This document shows positions 1-5,570 of a DNA stretch of 7,310 bases, one piece after another (the stretch's first letter is position 1; each line of letters starts with the position of its first letter). The DNA comes from DASXTS01 sp036505275 (lineage in GTDB: Bacteria > Actinomycetota > Actinomycetes > Mycobacteriales > Pseudonocardiaceae). The notes under the pieces were generated by a model. That model saw nothing but the letters and a program-made list of their open reading frames with translations, had not been told where the DNA came from and ran no database searches. The stretch covers positions 1 through 7,310 of the forward strand of contig DASXTS010000197.1 of assembly GCA_036505275.1 (NCBI GenBank), in the 5' to 3' direction. The position numbers were made by a program, and so were the translations under genes.

Positions 1-903
1 GTGGTCTGCGTCGTGGTGACCAGGCACCGCCGTGAGCTGCTGTCACTGTCGCTGAAGACGGTGGCCGGCCAGACCAGGCCGCCGGACCACCTGGTGGTGG
101 TGGACAACGGGCCCGACCAACCGGCGCGCGATGTGGTGGACGCCTGCCCGCTGCCGTCGACGTACCTGCCGTCGCGGCGCAACCTCGGCGGTGCCGGCGG
201 GTTCGCGCTGGGGATTCTGCACGCGCTCGCGTTGGGCGCCGAGTGGATCTGGCTCGGCGACGACGACGGTCGCCCCGCCGACGAGAACGTGCTGGCCACG
301 CTGCTCGCCGAGGCGACGCAACGGCGGCTTGCGGTGGTCTCGCCCGTGGTGGTCAACATCGAGGACCCGGACCGGCTGGCGTTTCCGCTGCGCCGGGGTC
401 TGACCTGGAAGCGCCGGCGCGACCAGCTCGGCGTGGACTTCCTGCCGGGCATCGCCTCGTTCTTCAACGGCGCGCTGTTCCGGGCGTCCACCATCGACGT
501 GGTCGGGGTGCCCGACTACCGGCTGTTCGTGCGCGGCGACGAGGTGGAGATCCACCGCAGGGTGGTGCGCTCCGGGCTGCCGTTCGGCACCTCGCTGCGC
601 GCCGCCTACCTGCACCCCGACGGTTCCGATGAGTTCAAGCCGATGCTCGGCGGCCGGCTGCACGCCCAGGACCCGGCCGACGAGGTGAAGCGCTACTACA
701 CCTATCGCAACCGCGGCTACCTGCTCGGTCAGCCCGGGCTGCGCAAGCTCGGCCTGCTGGAGATCGTCCGCTTCGGGCTGTACTTCATGGCGACCAGGCG
801 CGATCCGAAGGCGTTCGTGCGGTGGCTGCGCCTGGTTCGCCAGGGCCGGCGGGAGCACTTCTTCCGCCACCGGCCCGGGACGTCGTCGAGCCCGCAACGA
901 TAA
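1..903 (+). CDS. glfT1: Galactofuranosyltransferase GlfT1 (galactan initiation), possibly 5'-truncated
   Basis: GT-A glycosyltransferase of family 2. In mycobacteria GlfT1 (Rv3782, about 304 residues) adds the first galactofuranose residues from UDP-Galf to decaprenyl-diphosphate-GlcNAc-rhamnose at the cytoplasmic membrane face, priming arabinogalactan. Seen here in 300 residues: the N-terminal nucleotide-binding strand (VCVVVT), LVVVDN at 31-36, the family-typical RRNLGGAGGFALG block at 59-71, the metal-binding DDD at 87-89, the acceptor-side segment LPGIASFFNGALFRAS (148-163), FVRGDEVEIHRR (176-187, candidate catalytic acid/base region) and YTYRNRGY (233-240). From memory it aligns with Rv3782 almost end to end. 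The first codon of the window is GTG and may be the true start, but the alignment allows about four more residues upstream, outside the window. It ends in TAA and faces the methyltransferase gene convergently. A general rhamnosyltransferase is a less likely alternative. Confidence 0.92.
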   Translation: MVCVVVTRHRRELLSLSLKTVAGQTRPPDHLVVVDNGPDQPARDVVDACPLPSTYLPSRRNLGGAGGFALGILHALALGAEWIWLGDDDGRPADENVLATLLAEATQRRLAVVSPVVVNIEDPDRLAFPLRRGLTWKRRRDQLGVDFLPGIASFFNGALFRASTIDVVGVPDYRLFVRGDEVEIHRRVVRSGLPFGTSLRAAYLHPDGSDEFKPMLGGRLHAQDPADEVKRYYTYRNRGYLLGQPGLRKLGLLEIVRFGLYFMATRRDPKAFVRWLRLVRQGRREHFFRHRPGTSSSPQR

Positions 904-905
904 GG

Positions 906-947
906 GCCCCTCGCGGGAGCCGAGGGGGAGGTGCTCACGCGAGGGGC
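906..947. terminator. Hairpin region just after glfT1 stop
   Basis: A perfect 10-bp inverted repeat (gcccctcgcg at 906-915, cgcgaggggc at 938-947) with a 22-nt loop begins three bases after the glfT1 stop codon. A competing 7-bp stem pairs 907-913 with 921-927 around a 7-nt loop and shares the left arm, so the two folds exclude each other. No T-run follows, which is common for actinobacterial terminators. The position between convergent genes fits a terminator for glfT1 and possibly for the opposite operon. Function is inferred from position and stem strength. Confidence 0.55.
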
Positions 948-952
948 GGGGT

Positions 953-977
953 GGGTCCGGCTGGGGGTCCCGGACCC
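953..977. terminator. Second hairpin in the convergent gap
   Basis: A perfect 8-bp stem (gggtccgg at 953-960 with ccggaccc at 970-977) around a 9-nt loop. It lies between the glfT1 stop and the methyltransferase stop, so it could act on transcripts from either side. No T-tract is visible on either strand. The rest of the gap, to 1050, has only weak short inverted repeats and no coding frame I would defend. Confidence 0.45.
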
Positions 978-1050
978 GGGACAAGTCTTGCACCCATTGC
1001 GCTTGTGCGAACAGGTGCCCCGCCGACCCACACAGACCTACCCGGAACGT

Positions 1051-1821
1051 TCAGCCGGCCGGGATCGCGGTGATCTCGATGATCACCTGCTCGTTGTCGG
1101 CTGTGTATCCGCGGCAGCGGAAGCCGATGCCGGTGGCGTCGACGAACTCGCGCCATGCCTTGTACTCGTGCTGCTGCCAGCCCGGGTAGTTGAAGAACTC
1201 GTCGAACACCACGATGCTGCCCGGCCGCAGCCGCGGTCCGACATGCTCCAGTACGGTGCGAGCCGAGCTGTACAGGTCGCTGTCGACGTGTAGGAACGAA
1301 ACCGGACCGTCGTGTTTGTCCAGGAAGGCGGGCAGCGTGTCGGCGAACATGCCGACGACCAGCTCGGCGCCGGGCACGTCCGGCAGCCCGTGCGACTCGA
1401 ATATCCCGGCCGGAAAGCCGGTGCGCCAGTCCTCCGGCAGCCCCTGGAACGAGTCGAACCCGTACACCTCCCCGTCGCGGGCCTGTGCGATCACGCTGAG
1501 CGTGGTGCCGGACCACACGCCGAACTCGAGCGCCATGCCGTCGGCCGGCGCCAGCGACAGCGCGTGCCGCAGGGTGTCGAGGATGCTCGGGAACGCCGGC
1601 GCCGTGGGCATGGTGAGCTGGACGAACTCGGCGCTCGACATGACCGCGATGCGGTCGGCGGCAAACGCGAGGTCGCGCCGGGTTCGGTGCTCGAAATCGG
1701 CGATGTCGCGGCGCAACTCCTCCAGCCCGCCGACGATGCCCTCCTGGACGGCCCTCACCAGTTTTCCGCGAACCCGGCGCAGGATCGGGTCCAACCGCGC
1801 CACGCGACGGATCCCCCTCAC
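1051..1821 (-). CDS. TylF/macrocin-O-methyltransferase-family SAM-dependent methyltransferase
   Basis: Class I SAM-dependent methyltransferase of the TylF/MycF/NovP type; these are metal-dependent enzymes that methylate sugar hydroxyls in characterised antibiotic pathways. Numbered from 1821 (256 residues): a charged, heptad-like N-terminal helix (about 20-55), SAM motif I LEFGVWSGTT (98-107), acidic loop GFDSFQGLPEDWR (121-133), HVDSDLY (178-184) and VFDEFFNYPGW (205-215), whose aspartates fit the family's metal and catalytic sites. No signal peptide or membrane segment, so cytoplasmic. Start choice: GTG at 1821 overlaps the upstream GtrA stop as GTGA, typical of translational coupling; GTG at 1803 is an alternative with a purine-rich gaggggga 8 nt before it. 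The open frame continues upstream to 1908, but that part lies inside gtrA. The substrate is unknown; a wall-polysaccharide sugar or lipid-linked precursor is inferred from the galactan context. Confidence 0.86.
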   Translation of the reverse strand: MRGIRRVARLDPILRRVRGKLVRAVQEGIVGGLEELRRDIADFEHRTRRDLAFAADRIAVMSSAEFVQLTMPTAPAFPSILDTLRHALSLAPADGMALEFGVWSGTTLSVIAQARDGEVYGFDSFQGLPEDWRTGFPAGIFESHGLPDVPGAELVVGMFADTLPAFLDKHDGPVSFLHVDSDLYSSARTVLEHVGPRLRPGSIVVFDEFFNYPGWQQHEYKAWREFVDATGIGFRCRGYTADNEQVIIEITAIPAG

Positions 1822-2228
1822 CGGCGGAACACCGCGGTGCGCAGGACCACAAAGTTGATCAATGTCGCGGTGGCCTGGGCCACCAGCCAGGCCGCGGTGA
1901 TCCGCCACCGGCCGGCCGGGAGCAGCTGCAACGCCAGGGCGTTCATCCCGACGTTGATGACGAACGTGGTGCCGTACAGCAGGACGAACCCGGCCAGCCG
2001 GGCCGGGCCACCGGCCGAGCGGAACGTCCAGCGCCGGTTGAGTAGGTACGCCGTGCTGGTGCCGAGCACGAAGCTGGCCGCCTTGGCCAGGTGCACCCAG
2101 ACGCCGGCCGCGAGCAACGCCTGATAGGTGCCGAAGTCGACGGCCGCGGCGAGCACGCCGACCAGCACGAATCTGGCCAGCTGGGTGCGAAGCCCTGGCC
2201 GGCCGCGATGGGCGTCTACGGCGGTCAC
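1818..2228 (-). CDS. GtrA-family membrane protein, Rv3789-like
   Basis: Small integral membrane protein of 136 residues with four predicted helices (about 18-38, 44-63, 77-101, 109-130) and the GtrA hallmarks VDFGTYQALL (30-39), a GTSTAYLLNRRWTF block (56-69) and a C-terminal AQATATLINFVVLR stretch (117-130). From memory it closely matches M. tuberculosis Rv3789, which lies in the arabinan precursor region and has been proposed either to move decaprenyl-phosphoryl-arabinose across the membrane or to recruit arabinogalactan glycosyltransferases. GtrA proteins generally work with polyprenyl-phosphate sugars. The start is GTG at 2228, with AGGA 10 nt upstream. It lies 47 bp after the LGFP protein gene, and its TGA overlaps a possible methyltransferase start by 4 bp, so the three probably share a transcript. 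The dprE1/dprE2 neighbours known from mycobacteria are not in this window. Confidence 0.9.
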   Translation of the reverse strand: MTAVDAHRGRPGLRTQLARFVLVGVLAAAVDFGTYQALLAAGVWVHLAKAASFVLGTSTAYLLNRRWTFRSAGGPARLAGFVLLYGTTFVINVGMNALALQLLPAGRWRITAAWLVAQATATLINFVVLRTAVFRR

Positions 2229-2275
2229 AGTCCGTCGATCCTAACGGGCGCCGGACGGCAGCCGCCGGGCGCGGC

Positions 2276-5200
2276 TCAGTACCGGCGGTCGATCATCTGA
2301 CCAGTCTTGGCCACCCAAATGATGTAGCCGTACTGGAAGTCGCTGCGGGCGCCGCCGGGGACCCCGTACTCGTCGCTGATCGGATAGCCGAGGTAGGAGC
2401 GTTCCGCGCCGAGCAGCGTCCAGCGCAACCGGATCCCGCCGTGCACCTCGTGGACGCCGGTGCTCGGGCTGTAGTACACGGCGCCGCGCTGGAAGAAGTT
2501 GTAGGCGCCGATGCCGTCCGGCGTCAACGTTTCATCGGTCGTCGGGTAGCCGAGGAAGCTGGCCTCGGCACCGAACGAACGCCACTTCTGCTCGATGCCG
2601 GCCCGGACCGACCAGGAGCCGGTCAGGTTGGAGTAGTAGATAGAGCCACCCCGGAACCGGTTGAACGCACCGATGCCGTCCGCCGTCGCCGTTTCGTCGG
2701 TGGTCGGGTAGCCGAGGAAGCCGGCCTGCGCACCCAGCGTGTACCACTTGCGCCGGATGTCCTGGCGGACGATCTTGGCATCGGTGGCCGGCGACCAGTA
2801 GATCGACGCCAACCGATCGAAGTCGTTGTACGCGCCGACACCGTCCGGGGTGACCGTCTCGTCGGTCGACGGGTAGCCAACGTAGCCCTGCTCGGCACCG
2901 ACGGTGCGCCACTTGGTCCGGATCCCGCCCAGGATGGTGTGCGCCCCGGTCTGAGGCGTCCAGTAGATCGACTTGCCGCCGGCGAAGTCGTTGAAGCGGC
3001 CCCGGCCGTCCGGCGAGCCGGACTCCTCGGTGATCGGCACGCCGAAGCCCACCTCGGCATTGTGCGCCTCGAACGCCGCTGCGATCCCGCCGTGCACCTC
3101 GGTGATGCCCAGCTCCGGCGTCCAGTACAGCCGGCCGTTGGCATACCTGCGCCACCGCAGGCTCTCCCCGATCTGCTCCAGCCCGATCGGCTCGCCGAGC
3201 GTTGCGCGGAGCGCGGCGTCGTCCCGGTAGCGACGGTCGATGGGGCTGAGGTAGGTCGCGACCAGCGTGGTGTCCTCGTCGCCGATCGTGACCTGGCGAA
3301 TCCGTGGCGCGCCGTCGGCCCAGCCGTCGAACGTGGACAGCCCGTCCAGTGCGAGGGCCGGCGCCACCACGGTGACCACCTGCCCGACGGTGAACAGCGA
3401 GCTCGCGGCGCTGACGTCGCCGAGCACGAAGCCGGCCGGCACGCTGCTCTGCACGGTCAGCCGGCGCTGCAGCGGGCTGGCGTCGAAGGAGCGGCGGGCC
3501 ATTGCGCCGCGGCTGTCCGTGGCCGTCACGGTGATCACAAGCCGGCTGTCCCCGGGGTGGCCGTTGAATGTCATGGCGAAGTTCGGGCCGGTCTGCTCGA
3601 TGCCGGGGTGGTCGTGGCAGGACAGCTGCCGGCAGTGCACCAGCGTGGCGTTCCAGCGCAGCGCCTGGGTCACCGGGCCGGCGCCGTCCTCGACGTCCGT
3701 GGCGCTCGCGCTGGCCGTAACCAGGTCGCCGACCGCGAACCGCCGGTCCGGGTCGGGGGCATCCACGGTGAGCACCGGCGAGTGGTTGGCCGGGAACACG
3801 GTGAGCTGCGCGGTGCCGGAAGCGCCGAGCGGGTCGGTGACGGTCAGCCGGACCGTGAAGCGCTCCTGGCCGGCCCGGTAGGTGTGCGCGGGGGCGCTGC
3901 CAGCGCCGGTGGTGCCGTCGCCGAAGTCCCACTGGTAGCTCAGCGCGTCGCCGTTGGGGTCGGTGGACCCGGAGCCGTCGAACGCGACCGTGCGCGTCGA
4001 CGGGTCGTTGGTCGCCTGGATGTCGGCCGCCGGCGGGTTGTTGCCCGGCTCGTACACCAACTGCCGGACGACGCCGCTGTACAGGCTGCCGTACACGATG
4101 TCGCCGTTGGGTGCGGTAGCGAACTTGACCGGCCCGCCCAGGCCGGTCGCGAACGGCGGCACCTCCGGCACCCTGACCAGCTGGCCGGCGTCGTCGAAGG
4201 CCATGGTCCACATCGCGCCGGAGCCGAAGTCACCGAAGAAGTAGGCACCCTGGTAAGCGGCCGGGTAGCTGGAGCCGGTGTAGACCACCCCGCCGGTGAC
4301 CGAGTTGCCGGCCGGACGGGGATAGCTGTACAGCGGCGCCACGGTGCCGACCGAGGCGCAGGCCGGCAGCTCGCGGTAGCCGACGGTCCGCTGCGGCCCC
4401 TCCCAGCACGGCCAGCCGTAGTTGCCGCCGCGCTGGACCAGGTCCACCTCCTCGATCTCACTCCAGCCGACGTCGCCGACGATGGGCAGGCCGCTGGTCG
4501 GGTGCAGGGAGAGCCGGAACGGGCTGCGGAAGCCGCTGGCCCATACCCGGCTGCGCCACGAATTCGGCGCGCCGGTCTGGTAGTACGGGTTGGTCTCCAC
4601 CCCGCTGCCGTCCTGGTCGACGTGCAGGATCTTGCCGTGCGGGTCGTCGAGGTCCAGGGCGCGCAGCGCTTGCGGGTCGACGACGGCGTAGGAGGCGCTG
4701 TCACCGATGCTGATCCAGAGCGTGCCGTCCTCGGCGGCCAGCACGGTGGTCATGCCGTGCGCGATGTCGTCCGTTGGGGCCTCGAGCAGCACCCGCTCGC
4801 CGGTCAGGCCGGTCGGGTTGCCGTCGCCATCGACGGTGACGATCCACGCGCTGGCCAGGAACTTGCCGTTGGCGCCGGCTCCTTCGCCGGTGGCCGGCAC
4901 GCCCCGCACGGTGTACAGCGTCCGGTCGGAGCGGAAGCCCGGCGAGACCGCGACGCCGATCAGGCCGAGGTCACCGACCGAGGAGACGTCGAGCGCGGCA
5001 ATCAGCCGCGGCTCGCCGGAGGCCGGCGCCCAGTACGCCCTGCCGCCCTTGGTGATCGAGATCAGGCTGCCGTCCGGCAGGTAGGCGAAGTCGGTCAGAT
5101 ACTCGCCCTGCGGCACGCCGGTCGGTAGATCGCGGAACACGAAACCATCCCGCGCCGCCGGTTGGGCCATGGCGGCCACGGCCGGCAGGTCGGCCGCCCG

Positions 5201-5278
5201 GTTGGACACCGTGATCATGCCTGCCAGCGCCACCGCGCCAGCGACGAGCGCAAACACCCGGCGGAACATCCCAGTCAC
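2276..5278 (-). CDS. Secreted PQQ-type sugar dehydrogenase with PKD domain and LGFP cell-wall repeats
   Basis: A 1000-residue exported multidomain protein. Residues 1-38 form a signal peptide: basic MFRR, a hydrophobic core, then an AMA-type cleavage region. Residues 45-410 match the glucose/sorbosone dehydrogenase beta-propeller (PQQ- and calcium-dependent soluble sugar dehydrogenases): FAYLPDG, HGMTTVL with candidate catalytic His174, WISIGD, GFRSPFR (249-255) with the conserved arginine, GDVGW (268-272) and GGNYGWPCWEG (284-294). Residues 417-495 are a PKD domain (SGSTDPNGD, YQWDFGDG). Residues 497-600 and 601-680 are further beta-type modules; the first carries a Cys/His cluster. Residues 680-995 are about six LGFP repeats, a module found in actinobacterial envelope proteins and thought to bind the wall polysaccharide. 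The start is GTG 5278; ATG 5269 is an alternative with GGGGTGA before it. Expected role: sugar oxidation at the cell wall. Substrate, electron acceptor and PQQ use are unproven. Confidence 0.92.
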   Translation of the reverse strand: MTGMFRRVFALVAGAVALAGMITVSNRAADLPAVAAMAQPAARDGFVFRDLPTGVPQGEYLTDFAYLPDGSLISITKGGRAYWAPASGEPRLIAALDVSSVGDLGLIGVAVSPGFRSDRTLYTVRGVPATGEGAGANGKFLASAWIVTVDGDGNPTGLTGERVLLEAPTDDIAHGMTTVLAAEDGTLWISIGDSASYAVVDPQALRALDLDDPHGKILHVDQDGSGVETNPYYQTGAPNSWRSRVWASGFRSPFRLSLHPTSGLPIVGDVGWSEIEEVDLVQRGGNYGWPCWEGPQRTVGYRELPACASVGTVAPLYSYPRPAGNSVTGGVVYTGSSYPAAYQGAYFFGDFGSGAMWTMAFDDAGQLVRVPEVPPFATGLGGPVKFATAPNGDIVYGSLYSGVVRQLVYEPGNNPPAADIQATNDPSTRTVAFDGSGSTDPNGDALSYQWDFGDGTTGAGSAPAHTYRAGQERFTVRLTVTDPLGASGTAQLTVFPANHSPVLTVDAPDPDRRFAVGDLVTASASATDVEDGAGPVTQALRWNATLVHCRQLSCHDHPGIEQTGPNFAMTFNGHPGDSRLVITVTATDSRGAMARRSFDASPLQRRLTVQSSVPAGFVLGDVSAASSLFTVGQVVTVVAPALALDGLSTFDGWADGAPRIRQVTIGDEDTTLVATYLSPIDRRYRDDAALRATLGEPIGLEQIGESLRWRRYANGRLYWTPELGITEVHGGIAAAFEAHNAEVGFGVPITEESGSPDGRGRFNDFAGGKSIYWTPQTGAHTILGGIRTKWRTVGAEQGYVGYPSTDETVTPDGVGAYNDFDRLASIYWSPATDAKIVRQDIRRKWYTLGAQAGFLGYPTTDETATADGIGAFNRFRGGSIYYSNLTGSWSVRAGIEQKWRSFGAEASFLGYPTTDETLTPDGIGAYNFFQRGAVYYSPSTGVHEVHGGIRLRWTLLGAERSYLGYPISDEYGVPGGARSDFQYGYIIWVAKTGQMIDRRY
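2279..3241 (-). repeat. LGFP repeat array (about six units of ~54 residues)
   Basis: In-gene tandem protein repeats starting at residues 680, 732, 786, 841, 895 and 949 of the dehydrogenase-LGFP protein, each opening with I-x-x-K/R-W/Y and carrying a core like FLGYPTTDET, then DGIGAYNxF and a YYSPxTG strand. The first unit is degenerate (LGEPIG, and it lacks the DG-G-YN segment). Units 2-5 are 54-55 residues. The sixth has a shortened PGGARSDF form, and the protein ends with IDRRY, the opening of a further unit. DNA identity is highest between units 4 and 5, which share a 19-bp run around the LGYPTT codons (from about 2540 and 2702). LGFP modules are known from corynebacterial and related envelope proteins and are believed to hold them to arabinogalactan. 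Confidence 0.9.
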
Positions 5279-5315
5279 CCCATGTACGCGTGGGCCACCC
5301 GTTCGCGCGACGCCC

Positions 5316-5327
5316 GCTCAATTGAGC
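5316..5327. promoter_or_regulatory. Perfect 12-bp palindrome, operator candidate
   Basis: gctcaattgagc is a perfect palindrome centred on AATT, 38 bp upstream of the GTG start of the dehydrogenase-LGFP gene, where a dimeric regulator could act on the promoter. A related site lies at 5477-5487. The symmetry is direct observation; the operator role is inference. Confidence 0.45.
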
Positions 5328-5357
5328 CGGCGACGACTACTGTGGGCAGCCGAATTG

Positions 5358-5371
5358 TCCCCGGTCGGGGA
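5358..5371. other. Short hairpin in the intergenic region
   Basis: tcccc (5358-5362) pairs with gggga (5367-5371) around a 4-nt loop ggtc. It lies about 80 bp upstream of the dehydrogenase-LGFP start. It could be part of a 5' leader structure, or an unremarkable product of GC-rich sequence. Confidence 0.3.
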
Positions 5372-5476
5372 ACCGAAGCTACGGTCGGTATCGTCCGATC
5401 GGGGATTGCGTTACGGGTGGTACCCAAAGAGGCGGCTGGACACGCCCATGGGTCATTCGATGTACGAGCCAGACCG

Positions 5477-5487
5477 GCTCAAGTGAG
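5477..5487. promoter_or_regulatory. Second, imperfect copy of the palindrome-like site
   Basis: gctcaagtgag on the plus strand differs by one base from the first 11 bases of the palindrome at 5316-5327. The flanking ccg is also shared when the first site is read on the minus strand, so the two sites are in opposite orientation, 161 bp apart. This may be a second operator for the same protein. Confidence 0.35.
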
Positions 5488-5570
5488 GGTTGGTGCTAAC
5501 TGGGGGCTGCCGACCCGGCTAGGTTCCGAGCGCTCGAGCGGCAGATGGGGGGCCAGGGTGTCCCCGGGGC

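Larger units (their letters stand above)
5279..5570. promoter_or_regulatory. Intergenic region upstream of the dehydrogenase-LGFP gene
   Basis: These 292 bp separate the acyltransferase stop from the start of the dehydrogenase-LGFP gene and must hold the latter's promoter if it is transcribed independently. It is less GC-dominated than its flanks and rich in short symmetric elements: a 12-bp palindrome (5316-5327), a 5-bp stem with a 4-nt loop (5358-5371), the palindrome ccgatcgg (5395-5402) and a second site resembling the first palindrome (5477-5487). I could not place a convincing -35/-10 pair; TAGCTT on the minus strand (5376-5381) is the best -10-like hexamer, but no good -35 lies at the right distance. 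Open frames crossing this region on the plus strand look like GC-driven shadows. Confidence 0.5.

Noticed and set aside
43..993. A 316-codon open frame on the minus strand opposite glfT1
   Set aside because: It is low-complexity, His/Arg/Pro-rich translation with no motif, antisense to a strongly supported glycosyltransferase.
935..1852. A 305-codon minus-strand frame overlapping the methyltransferase
   Set aside because: Arg/Ala/Gly-rich shadow frame; the overlapping frame carries the complete set of SAM-methyltransferase motifs.
1822..1908. N-terminal extension of the methyltransferase to an ATG at 1908
   Set aside because: The added 29 residues lie inside the GtrA gene, look like out-of-frame sequence, and better starts exist at 1821 and 1803.
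3600..3640. Calling the dehydrogenase-LGFP protein a cytochrome c fusion
   Set aside because: CX4CH is not the usual CX2CH heme site, and the surrounding sequence looks like a beta module rather than a helical cytochrome; kept only as a hypothesis.
2441..5128. An 895-codon open frame on the plus strand opposite the dehydrogenase-LGFP gene
   Set aside because: It mirrors codon positions of the real minus-strand gene in GC-rich DNA; its translation is Arg/Gly/Ala/Val/Asp-rich without any recognisable domain, whereas the minus frame has clear domains.
5316..5327. Palindrome as a terminator for the acyltransferase gene
   Set aside because: It lies about 245 bp beyond the acyltransferase stop and has no loop in its perfect form, so an operator or DNA-level role fits better.
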